From Opitutales bacterium (GTDB taxonomy: Bacteria; Verrucomicrobiota; Verrucomicrobiia; Opitutales; UBA9783), in contig JAFVCI010000024.1 of NCBI GenBank assembly GCA_017479315.1, forward strand, positions 1 to 9,401: a stretch of 9,401 nucleotides of DNA. The letters run 5' to 3'. Of the stretch, positions 1-5,364 are shown piece after piece. How positions within the stretch are numbered: position 1 is the first letter of the stretch; each line of letters starts with the position of its first letter. The notes under the pieces were generated by a model. That model made no database searches, was not told the origin of the DNA, and was given only the letters and a program-made list of their open reading frames with translations. Position numbers and translations under genes: made by a program.

Positions 1-160
1 TAATCAACCCGACGCCCGAATGTACAAAGTGCAGTTTGCAATCGTTGCGTTCGAGGGTATAAACGTCAAACCCGTTTTGCCGAACGCGTTGAAGTTCCGA
101 TTTGTACTGCGTGAGAACGGCCTCGATTTCGCACGCCACCAATAATCCGATGCTTTTCAT
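1..160 (-). CDS. mtnN: Partial MTA/SAH nucleosidase, N-terminus only
   Basis: This gene runs leftward off the window; only its first 53 codons are present, starting at the ATG complementary to 158-160. The family cleaves 5'-methylthioadenosine and S-adenosylhomocysteine to adenine plus a thioribose compound in the cytoplasm, recycling by-products of SAM use. The translation begins MKSIGLLVACEIEAVL and later reads GFDVYTLERNDCKLHFVHSG followed by VGLI. This follows the N-terminal pattern of the bacterial enzyme: a first beta strand, then an acidic E-x-E where the catalytic Glu12 of E. coli MTAN lies, then a strand ending in SG-hydrophobic-G. The gene diverges from metK, which makes SAM, and that context supports the call. 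I see no strong ribosome binding site directly upstream. The rest of the nucleosidase domain is outside the window, so the call rests on a short stretch; another purine nucleosidase-type phosphorylase is possible. Confidence 0.62.
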   Translation of the reverse strand, partial: MKSIGLLVACEIEAVLTQYKSELQRVRQNGFDVYTLERNDCKLHFVHSGVGLI

Positions 161-181
161 AGGTCTGCTTTTTACGTGTAT

Positions 182-247
182 GAGGAAAATCCTTCCTCCT
201 TCCTTAGGATTTTACGGAAAAATGAAGATTTTTCAATGATTTTCCGT
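182..247 (+). promoter_or_regulatory. Two adjacent inverted repeats in the metK leader
   Basis: Two hairpins can be drawn in the gap between the divergent genes. The first pairs AAAATCC (186-192) with GGATTTT (207-213) around a pyrimidine-rich loop; GAGGA (182-186) can instead pair with TCCTC (194-198). The second is an 8-bp perfect stem, ACGGAAAA (214-221) with TTTTCCGT (240-247), with an inner TGAA/TTCA stem in its loop. On the minus strand the pyrimidine loop reads as AGGAGG, but it lies about 35 nt from the nucleosidase start, too far for an ordinary Shine-Dalgarno. I do not recognise any known SAM riboswitch class. A role in metK or mtnN expression is inference from position. Confidence 0.35.
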
Positions 248-325
248 GTGCGGAGAACCGATTGCTTAAAAAAACGCTTCGGTAGTGACAAAACGAGTCT
301 TATTTTGTACTCATGGGTGTTGCTT

Positions 326-354
326 CCACGTTTTTTAAGGCAAAAAACGGATGG
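326..354 (+). promoter_or_regulatory. Strong hairpin in the metK leader
   Basis: CGTTTTTT (329-336) pairs perfectly with AAAAAACG (342-349) around the 5-nt loop AAGGC, and the outer CCA (326-328) pairs with TGG (352-354) across a GA bulge. This gives about 11 bp. It lies some 70 nt before the metK start. The T-run is inside the stem rather than after it, so it is not a standard intrinsic terminator for rightward transcription. Leader-RNA control of metK is possible but not shown. The -35 and -10 candidates I could find in this gap are all weak. Confidence 0.35.
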
Positions 355-426
355 CGATTGCCAAAAGGTCGTTTTAAGGTTTGCTTCCCCGAAAATTATG
401 CTTTTGATAGAGACAGTAAGCAAAAA

Positions 427-1587
427 ATGACAAAACAAACGATGCATATTTCGTCGGAGGGTATCGGCGAAGGTCATCCCGACAAGGTCGCGGATTATAT
501 TTCGGATTCGATTTTGGATGCCTGCTTAATGCAGGATCCGCAGGCGCACGTGGCGTGCGAAACGCTCGTGAAGTCCAATCACGTCGTGGTGGCGGGGGAA
601 ATTACGACGAGCGCGGTTTTCGATACCAATGCGGTTATTCGGCAGGCAATTCGCGAGATCGGTTACACCTACCCCGAGATGCTTTTTAATGCCGATACGG
701 TGTTTATTACCAATCTTTTGACGAAGCAGTCGGGCGAGATTAACGGTGCGGTGGTGAAAGAAAAAGAGGAAGCGGCGGAGGTCGGTGCCGGCGACCAGGG
801 ATTTTTCTTCGGTTACGCCTGCAACGAAACGGAACAACTGATGCCGGCGTCCTATTTGTTGGCGCAAAAGATTGCTCAAAAACTGGCAACGGAGCGCAAA
901 GAGGGAAAAGTCGATTGGTTGCGTCCCGATTCTAAGATGCTGGTAACCATGCGCTATGAGGGGTTGGAGCCGATTGAAATCGAAAATATCGTCATCGCAA
1001 CCCAACACGCCGAATCGGTTTCGCAAAAAGAAATTGAGGCGTTTTGCAGGGAACGCGTTATCCCGGCGGTTATTCCCGCCAAATGGTTGACGGCGAATAC
1101 CCGATACTTTATCAATTCGAGCGGTCAATTTACCTACGGCGGTCCGGAAGCCGACACGGGCTTGACGGGGCGCAAAATTATTGCCGATACCTACGGCGGA
1201 TGGGCGCATCACGGCGGCGGGGCGTTCTCGGGCAAAGATCCTTCGAAGGTAGATCGTTCGGGTGCGTATTTTTGTCGCTGGGTCGCCAAGAACATTGTTG
1301 CAGCGCAATTGGCGGATCGTGTGGAAGTGCGTTTGGCGTACACCATCGGCGGAACGCACCCCATTCATTACGATTTAACGACGTACGGCACGGAACATTG
1401 CGATTTGGAGCGTTTAAACAAAGCCGTTACGGAGGTGTTTGACGGTCGCGTGGCGGCGATTATCGACCGGATGGATTTGCGACGTCCGATTTATCGTCAA
1501 TCGACGCAGTTCGGACATTTCACGAAGCCGAATTTGCCCTGGGAGCAGACCAATCGCGTTGAGGAATTAAAGAAGCGTTGTGGTTAA
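427..1587 (+). CDS. metK: S-adenosylmethionine synthase (methionine adenosyltransferase)
   Basis: MetK makes S-adenosylmethionine from methionine and ATP in the cytoplasm, supplying the main methyl donor. The 386-residue product matches the usual bacterial length (E. coli 384). Visible hallmarks are the N-terminal GEGHPDK motif (residues 14-20), the signature GAGDQGFFFGYA (120-131), the segment EADTGLTGRK (241-250) and the phosphate-loop signature GGGAFSGKDPSKVDRSGAY (263-281). All three repeats of the fold look intact to the C-terminus. The ATG at 427 is chosen because it puts the conserved start (residues MTKQTMHISSEGIGEGHP) at the normal distance; an in-frame ATG at 313 would add 38 residues with no family resemblance. 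An ATG at 442 is also possible. The ribosome binding site is weak. Its divergent neighbour appears to recycle SAM by-products. No anomalies in the coding frame. Confidence 0.97.
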   Translation: MTKQTMHISSEGIGEGHPDKVADYISDSILDACLMQDPQAHVACETLVKSNHVVVAGEITTSAVFDTNAVIRQAIREIGYTYPEMLFNADTVFITNLLTKQSGEINGAVVKEKEEAAEVGAGDQGFFFGYACNETEQLMPASYLLAQKIAQKLATERKEGKVDWLRPDSKMLVTMRYEGLEPIEIENIVIATQHAESVSQKEIEAFCRERVIPAVIPAKWLTANTRYFINSSGQFTYGGPEADTGLTGRKIIADTYGGWAHHGGGAFSGKDPSKVDRSGAYFCRWVAKNIVAAQLADRVEVRLAYTIGGTHPIHYDLTTYGTEHCDLERLNKAVTEVFDGRVAAIIDRMDLRRPIYRQSTQFGHFTKPNLPWEQTNRVEELKKRCG

Positions 1588-1601
1588 TTGGGGTGCTCGG
1601 T

Positions 1602-1617
1602 TGCGTTTTGTAACGCA
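1602..1617 (+). terminator. Small hairpin after metK, possible weak terminator
   Basis: TGCGTT (1602-1607) and AACGCA (1612-1617) form a perfect 6-bp stem with a 4-nt loop, starting 14 nt after the metK stop. No clear U-tract follows, so efficient intrinsic termination is doubtful. It could end metK transcription or simply separate metK from the next gene. Confidence 0.25.
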
Positions 1618-1635
1618 CGGGTTTCGTTCCGCGAC

Positions 1636-1665
1636 TTGACAGATGTTTTTTCGATTTGCCATAAG
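1636..1665 (+). promoter_or_regulatory. Candidate promoter of the CsrA-like gene
   Basis: A perfect -35 box TTGACA (1636-1641) is followed after 18 bp by CATAAG (1660-1665), a poor -10 box. If real, transcription would start very near the GTG at 1672, giving a leaderless or very short-leader mRNA. The purine run AAGGGAAG just before the GTG could alternatively serve as the ribosome binding site. The broken duplicate at 3029-3056 keeps a similar layout: TTGACG, 16 bp, CATAAG. Confidence 0.3.
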
Positions 1666-1671
1666 GGAAGC

Positions 1672-2085
1672 GTGTTGATTGCAAGCAGGCGGGTCGGTGA
1701 GGCGTTCAATATCTATGCGCCCGATAAGGAGACCGTTATTTGTTCCTTAACCGTAAAGCGTGTTTCGAGTCGACATGATGTTAATCGTGAATTGACGGGA
1801 GCCTGGGCGAATTTGGAGGTTTGGGAAGATAGAGAAAAGTGTGTGCTTCACGTAACCGAACGGGATGGTGATACCGTTAAAATACGAGCCGGCGATAAGC
1901 TTAAATTGTTCGATAAAGATAAAAAGAGGGTTATTTGCGAAATTCTTGTGACCGAGATCCGGGAGCACCTGAATGAGCACTTCCATTACGAGAAAGGTCT
2001 TGAGTGCGGACGCGGTGCCCGTGTGACTCTCGGGGCTACTTTTGATGACAATGATTGTGTTGCTTTCCGAACGAAAAATAATTAG
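1672..2085 (+). CDS. CsrA-like N-terminus protein, 137 aa
   Basis: The first residues, read from the GTG as MLIASRRVGEAFNIY, closely follow the start of the RNA-binding regulator CsrA (family pattern MLILxRRxGExxxIG). CsrA dimers bind GGA motifs in mRNA leaders and control translation. The GTG at 1672 is preferred because it puts this motif at the very N-terminus and is preceded by AAGGGAAG; the open frame continues upstream to 1588 without family resemblance. At 137 residues the protein is about twice normal CsrA length. After residue 30 I cannot assign it: the rest is charged and beta-strand-like, with repeated V-K/L-x-V patterns (for example DTVKIRAGDKLKLFDKDKK). It could be a tandem or degenerate CsrA fold, or an unrelated protein with a CsrA-like start. 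It lies 84 nt after metK and has a truncated duplicate near 3063. The gene ends in TAG. Confidence 0.55.
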   Translation: MLIASRRVGEAFNIYAPDKETVICSLTVKRVSSRHDVNRELTGAWANLEVWEDREKCVLHVTERDGDTVKIRAGDKLKLFDKDKKRVICEILVTEIREHLNEHFHYEKGLECGRGARVTLGATFDDNDCVAFRTKNN

Positions 2086-2165
2086 AAGGGTATTGATATT
2101 GAAAAGCAAATGTAAGAAAATCTGAATAGAGTTCGAGGAACCGATTGGTTCCAGACATAGGTTTT

Positions 2166-2411
2166 ATGGATAATGAACATAGGAATAAAGTTCCCTCTCG
2201 GGAAAATCTCATCGATATGGCGCGGGATGTTTCCGATCTCGCGGAGAAGTTGGACGCCGTTTGCGAGCGCGTTGCCAAAAGTTGCGAGAGCATCGAGGTT
2301 GCCTGTGCCGATTTGGTCGGCGTGACGGAGCGGGTTAAGGAAGTAAGGATGTCCCTTTTCGGGATCCGCGCGTTTCTGGCACGGGAAGCGGCGTTCGGCG
2401 ATTACCGATAG
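2166..2411 (+). CDS. Small helical protein of unknown function, 81 aa
   Basis: I do not recognise this protein. From the ATG at 2166 the product is 81 residues, with an amphipathic, strongly helical middle (LIDMARDVSDLAEKLDAVC and following) in which hydrophobic residues recur every three or four positions, as in a short coiled coil or helical hairpin. It has two Cys in the middle, no signal peptide and no membrane segment. AGG (2159-2161) four bases before the ATG is a weak ribosome binding site. An in-frame TTG at 2145 would add seven residues. It follows the CsrA-like gene by 80 bp in the same direction and may be co-transcribed. The helical pattern and low-complexity-free composition favour a real gene, but there is no homology evidence. 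It ends in TAG. Confidence 0.45.
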   Translation: MDNEHRNKVPSRENLIDMARDVSDLAEKLDAVCERVAKSCESIEVACADLVGVTERVKEVRMSLFGIRAFLAREAAFGDYR

Positions 2412-2985
2412 AAGGTCTTTTTCAGGATTTTCGCGTTTTTTTAGACTTGCCGTAGTTTCCCGCCGAAGAAACCTCGCAGGAGGTTGCTTTTGCACGCGGA
2501 GGTTAAAGCGGTTCGGACGGGATTGTTCTCCGGCGCGGGGTACTTTGAGACGGGAGGTGAGTAAAACCTTGATTTTTGGGCGTTTGTAAAGCGCGGGTAA
2601 TATCGTTTTGTTCCGATACGGATCGACGGTCGGTGATTAAAGCCGAACGTTCGGGTGCGTTTTGCATTATTTCCGTACGCTTTACGGGATAACAAAAGCA
2701 AGGCGGGACAAGCCCTTTTGATATTTCTCGGTTGTTTTGCATCGCCAAAAATCGCATGGCGTCGGTACTCCCGCGTCGGGCGTCGGAAGGCATTTGCGAG
2801 ATTCTTTTCGGTGCGCCGGTTTGGAAATGCCGTTGAGTTGTGTTTAATCCTTCAAATGACCGCAAGTTTCGAACGTTCTTTTGTCTTCAAAGCATCCGCG
2901 GTGTTTTTTGAGGCGGCGTTTTTTTCGTCGTTGTGTGCGATCGGACAGGCGTGGGATGTTGGTGCCTGCCGAGGCGTTGCGGTGC
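2412..2985. other. Gene-poor stretch, probably decayed sequence
   Basis: No convincing gene is visible in this 574-bp stretch. Open frames exist on both strands (2655-3032 on plus; 2503-2865 on minus), but their translations are Arg/Phe- or Ser/Arg-rich with no family motif, they lack good start sites, and the plus one runs straight into duplicated DNA. The stretch contains a perfect 12-bp palindrome CCGAACGTTCGG at 2643-2654 and a CCGTA/TACGG hairpin at 2673-2687. Its position beside the fragment cluster at 2986-3357 suggests it is also eroded coding DNA, but its source is not recognisable. Confidence 0.4.
2470..2485 (+). terminator. Perfect 6-bp hairpin, weak terminator candidate
   Basis: AACCTC (2470-2475) pairs with GAGGTT (2480-2485) around the loop GCAG, followed by GCTTTT. 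It lies about 60 nt after the small helical ORF and could end that transcript, though the T-run is short and interrupted. Confidence 0.25.
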
Positions 2986-3038
2986 GACGGTTTCGAAAAA
3001 AGCTTGCCTTCGTTTTTATGACTTTTTATTGACGAAAA
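2986..3038 (-). repeat. 53-bp perfect repeat, copy A (transposase fragment)
   Basis: These 53 bp are identical to 5280-5332 in the same orientation. In copy B the minus-strand frame through the repeat (SIKSHKNEGKLFSKPS) runs on into a recognisable IS1595-type transposase relic, so copy A is best read as a detached piece of the same or a sister element. Similarity stops sharply at both ends: upstream the two loci differ, and at about 3039 copy A joins duplicated CsrA-like sequence. Confidence 0.8.
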
Positions 3039-3181
3039 TTTTCGATTTGCCATAAGAAAGGTGTGTTGATTGCGAGCAGGCGGGTCGGTGAGGCGTTCAA
3101 TATCTATGCGCCCGATAAGGAGACCGTTGTTTGTTTAAAGTGAAAAATATCGGAAGTCGGCACATGGTATTCATCTTGAAT
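3039..3181 (+). pseudogene. Truncated, frameshifted duplicate of the CsrA-like gene
   Basis: This is a second copy of the 5' end of the gene at 1672. A 54-bp run at 3075-3128 is identical to 1684-1737. The GTG start (3063) and upstream ATTTGCCATAAG are also kept. Past the identical run a net loss of about 4 nt shifts the frame, so only 26 residues are read before TGA at 3141-3143. In the shifted frame the continuation reads KVKNIGSRHMV, matching TVKRVSSRHDV of the intact gene. Homology ends at GAATTGACG (to about 3186), where accC-derived sequence begins. The short peptide MLIASRRVGEAFNIYAPDKE plus six residues could still be made, but it lacks most of the protein. Confidence 0.85.
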
Positions 3182-3357
3182 TGACGAAAAAATGCGGTTG
3201 TGAAGGCGTTGGAACCGTCGAAAAAAGGAGATTTTTATTTCCTCGAAAGGAATATCTGTCTTCAGGGGAGCACACCGTGCTCGAAGAAACCATGGGAATT
3301 GATTTGGTTAAACGGGTGGCAAACGACGAAAAACTGACGTTGCGACGGAAGGATATT
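3182..3357 (+). pseudogene. accC: Internal fragment of accC (biotin carboxylase), decayed
   Basis: This stretch aligns by eye with 8979-9178 inside accC (residues about 262-328 of that protein). Shared peptides include KCGxEGVGT, MGIDLVK, RVAN and LTLRxKDI. The fragment has lost about 24 nt net: 12-15 nt after the GT-V/I-E codons and 9 nt for WQL before RVAN. It also carries frame changes: the catalytic-site peptide EMNTRLQVEH of the intact gene appears as ERNICLQGEH only in a shifted frame. A 60-codon frame (3181-3363) remains open by chance, but it is not a functional carboxylase. Divergence from the window's own accC is clear, so either the duplication is old or the source was another biotin carboxylase paralog. 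Confidence 0.88.
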
Positions 3358-3382
3358 GTTTGATAGAAATAAAAAGGATACC

Positions 3383-3401
3383 GTGCGTTAAATACTCGCA
3401 C
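3383..3401 (+). promoter_or_regulatory. Inverted repeat upstream of the MATE gene
   Basis: GTGCG (3383-3387) and CGCAC (3397-3401) are a perfect inverted repeat around a 9-nt AT-rich spacer, 14-32 bp before the MATE start codon. It could be an operator or an mRNA hairpin. TATCAT at 3406-3411 resembles a -10 box but lies too close to the ATG to give a leader. The function is inferred from position only. Confidence 0.25.
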
Positions 3402-3414
3402 TTGCTATCATATT

Positions 3415-4809
3415 ATGGAATTGACGGAGGTATTGAAAGCCGAAGAAGCGTTTTTTGATCAACGGAAAATTTATGCTTTGGTATTGCGTTTGGGAATACC
3501 GGCGATTATTGCCCAATTGGCATCGGTTGCTATGCAATATATTGATGCTGCGATGGTTGGAAGTCTTGGAGCTTCCGCATCGGCTGCCGTTGGTGTTGTT
3601 ACTTCATCTACGTGGATTGTAAGCGGACTTGCCTATGCCGTTGCTACGGGATTTTCGGTTCAAACAGCCCATGCAACGGGAGCGAATGACGCTGTTCGAG
3701 CCAAAAAGGTTTTCCGCGAAGGGTTGATCATTTGCTTCGTGATTTCATGCTTGCTTTCTTTTATCGGAATTAGTTTAAGTCCGCATTTACCTTCTCTTAT
3801 GGGAGCCGAACCGAAAATTCGGCACGATGCATCCATATATTTCTTCATCTATTCCTGTGCGATTCCTGCCATGTTGTTGCGAGTTTTTTCGGGGAATGTT
3901 TTGCAATGTGCGGGAAATACAAAAATTCCGAGCCTCCTTAATTCACTTTTGTGTTTATTCGATGTTTTATTCAACTGCTTTTTAATTTTTCCGGCACGCA
4001 AAATTACAATCGGGGATTTTTTGATTTACATACCGGGTGCGAATTTAGGCGTTGCCGGCGCGGCTCTCGGAACGGCTTTTTCTGAAATTATTATTTCAAT
4101 TGCGATGTTTATGACGGCTTTTCGGATGCCGAATCTTCATTTTGATTTTTCCTTTTCGAAATTTTCAAAAGACATCTTAAAAACTGCATCCAAAATCTCC
4201 GGACCAATGGCGCTCGAATCGGTGGTAATGAACGGAGCATATATTGTTATCACAAGTATTGTTGCGCCACTTGGAGCTGTCTCGCTTGCCGCCGATGTTT
4301 TCGGATTTATAACGGAACAAGTTTGCTATCTTCCCGCATTGGGAATGTCAATTGCCGCCACAACGCTCATGGGACAAGCTCTTGGAGCAAAACGAAAAGA
4401 TCTTGCTCGAACATTCGCTTGGTCCGCGGTCAAATGCGGAGTGGTGATCGTAACGACGACAGCGGTTGCTTTGTATTTTTTCGCACCGGTTGTTTTCGAT
4501 TTATTAACACCCGATATCGCCGTAAGAGAATTGGGGGTGAAGGTATTAAGAATCGTGCTTTTGTCGGAACCGTTATTTGCGGCATCAACGGTTATTGTCG
4601 GCGCATTAAGAGGGGCAAAAGATACATTTATTCCGAGCATATTCACGGTTGTCAGTGAGTGGTTTGTGCTTATACCATGTGCATTATTTTTTGTGAAAAC
4701 GTATGGATTGGCGGGCGTTTGGTTCGGTATATCCGTAAATTTTTGTATACGCGGAATTTTCTTCCTGTTACGTCTGCGAAACGAGAAAAGTTGGATGAAA
4801 ATATCATGA
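3415..4809 (+). CDS. MATE-family multidrug/metabolite efflux transporter
   Basis: MATE transporters are inner-membrane antiporters that export organic cations, drugs or metabolites using a Na+ or H+ gradient. The 464-residue product has the usual length and about twelve hydrophobic segments in two similar halves. Family features are the first helix ending IDAAMVGSLG (near residue 50; the family pattern is D-x-x-MVG-x-LG), the segment NLGVAGAALGTAFSE near residue 210, and the second-half counterpart MGQALGAKRKDLAR near residue 320. The ATG at 3415 gives the normal short cytoplasmic lead before helix 1; no good ribosome binding site precedes it, although GGAGG occurs just inside the frame. Parts of the gene are AT-rich: the 60 bases 4141-4200 have 17 G+C, against 37 in 8401-8460. 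It lies between gene relics and a transposase relic, which would fit acquisition by transfer. The substrate cannot be predicted. Ends in TGA. Confidence 0.92.
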   Translation: MELTEVLKAEEAFFDQRKIYALVLRLGIPAIIAQLASVAMQYIDAAMVGSLGASASAAVGVVTSSTWIVSGLAYAVATGFSVQTAHATGANDAVRAKKVFREGLIICFVISCLLSFIGISLSPHLPSLMGAEPKIRHDASIYFFIYSCAIPAMLLRVFSGNVLQCAGNTKIPSLLNSLLCLFDVLFNCFLIFPARKITIGDFLIYIPGANLGVAGAALGTAFSEIIISIAMFMTAFRMPNLHFDFSFSKFSKDILKTASKISGPMALESVVMNGAYIVITSIVAPLGAVSLAADVFGFITEQVCYLPALGMSIAATTLMGQALGAKRKDLARTFAWSAVKCGVVIVTTTAVALYFFAPVVFDLLTPDIAVRELGVKVLRIVLLSEPLFAASTVIVGALRGAKDTFIPSIFTVVSEWFVLIPCALFFVKTYGLAGVWFGISVNFCIRGIFFLLRLRNEKSWMKIS

Positions 4810-4895
4810 GAGTTTGAAAATCGGATTTTATATTAAACGGTTCAAGGAAGTTTGAATTGTAAAAAATCATTTTTTGGGCTCCGGACTGACATCTT
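4810..4895. other. Short intergenic stretch after the MATE gene
   Basis: This contains only AT-rich sequence with short inverted repeats: TTCAA/TTGAA around 4842-4856 and AAAAAAT/ATTTTTT at about 4861-4875. These could act as a weak transcription end for the MATE gene or as remnants of the end of the adjacent mobile element. I could not identify terminal inverted repeats for the element. Confidence 0.25.
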
Positions 4896-5332
4896 TTACG
4901 ACTTCTTCCAAAAGATACGTTCTATAGAATGAGAAAAGTTATCGTTTCTATGGTTAGGTATGCATTTGCTTTCTTTTGAATACAAAATAAACTTTACATC
5001 CGTTAAACGATTAAATCTTACAAAACGCAGTTTGACGTAACCCAAAAAATGTTCAATGCCGTTTCTCGCGGACAAATCCGTTTTCGCGGTGAGAAACTTG
5101 ATGAGCCTTGTCGATTACTGCGAACCAATCGCAATTCAAAATGATTTTCATCCGGTTCAAATTCGCACAATTCTTTCTTTTGTTTTCTTGGAGAATGTTG
5201 CAAAATCTTCCTTCGAATTTCGTTGTAATATGCATTTATCGTTGGTTTTGGAAGTTTTCCGGCGCGACAATTTTGAAATGACGGTTTCGAAAAAAGCTTG
5301 CCTTCGTTTTTATGACTTTTTATTGACGAAAA
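4896..5332 (-). mobile_element. Relic of an IS1595-superfamily transposase
   Basis: The minus strand encodes pieces of an IS1595/IS1016-type DDE transposase in three frames. From the N-terminus: a helix-turn-helix-like piece (KPTINAYYNEIRRKIL) leads into EFEPDENHFELRLVRSNRQG, matching the family's first catalytic motif (E-x-DES-x-F, then RGKRGRGA-like). After a large internal deletion, a second frame reads IDKAHQVSHRENGFVREK, matching the family segment before HINGIE. A third frame (NGIEHFLGYVKLRFVRFN at 5063 downward, through CIPNHRNDNF, to TAA at 4896-4898) matches the family C-terminus (HINGIE-x-FW-x-YAKRRL-x-KFNG ... FNHR). The central part with the second catalytic Asp is missing, so it cannot be active. 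The upstream 53 bp recur at 2986-3038. I could not find terminal repeats or target duplications. A plus-strand open frame of 100 codons here is a shadow of this relic. Confidence 0.72.
5280..5332 (-). repeat. 53-bp perfect repeat, copy B
   Basis: Identical to 2986-3038 and in the same orientation. Here it forms the N-terminal coding part of the transposase relic on the minus strand, with a stop codon just beyond its right end, so the element appears truncated there. Its right edge supplies a TTGACG hexamer that may act as the -35 box for the sigma factor gene. Confidence 0.8.
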
Positions 5333-5350
5333 GTGCCTTCAAAATATGCT
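5323..5350 (+). promoter_or_regulatory. Candidate promoter of the sigma factor operon
   Basis: TTGACG (5323-5328) and TATGCT (5345-5350) are separated by 16 bp and lie 15 bp before the ATG of the sigma factor gene; GAGG (5357-5360) would be the ribosome binding site. The -35 box is inside the transposase-derived repeat, while the -10 box lies outside it. This would be a hybrid promoter created at the edge of a mobile-element relic. It resembles a housekeeping sigma-70 promoter rather than an ECF autoregulatory one. Confidence 0.4.
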
Positions 5351-5364
5351 TAAAATGAGGGCGC

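Noticed and set aside
313..426. Upstream in-frame extension of metK from the ATG at 313
   Set aside because: It would add 38 residues with no resemblance to any MetK N-terminus, and it runs through the strong hairpin at 326-354; the start at 427 gives the standard length.
161..426. Known SAM riboswitch (SAM-I, SAM-II or similar) before metK
   Set aside because: I could not match the conserved cores of these classes; only generic hairpins are visible, so no named riboswitch is claimed.
526..1368. Long minus-strand open frame (280 codons) inside metK
   Set aside because: It is antisense to a fully conserved metK, Arg- and Asn-rich, with no family motif; a shadow of the GC pattern of the real gene.
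2484..2564. Mini-ORF after AGGAGG at 2478-2483 (TTG start, about 24 codons)
   Set aside because: Short, TTG start, overlaps a hairpin, and no similarity to any known peptide; not enough support.
2586..2598. 13-bp identity (GTAAAGCGCGGGT) with accB at 7836-7848, as a possible accB fragment
   Set aside because: The flanks align poorly and the match is short; it could be a fourth captured fragment but chance is not excluded. A local alignment of 2540-2650 to accB would decide.
2503..2865. Minus-strand open frame of 120 codons
   Set aside because: No recognisable motif, no ribosome binding site, Arg/Ser/Thr-rich as expected from random frames; not convincing as a gene.
2655..3032. Plus-strand open frame of 125 codons
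   Set aside because: No good start site, odd Phe/Arg/Ala-rich composition, and its end lies in the 53-bp transposase-derived repeat; treated as eroded sequence.
2844..3053. Minus-strand 69-codon frame starting with ATG at 3051-3053
   Set aside because: Its ATG comes from the duplicated CsrA-like upstream region and only its early part matches the transposase relic; an accidental frame across a junction.
5056..5358. Plus-strand open frame of 100 codons before the sigma factor
   Set aside because: The opposite strand carries recognisable transposase peptides over the same bases, so this frame is its shadow.
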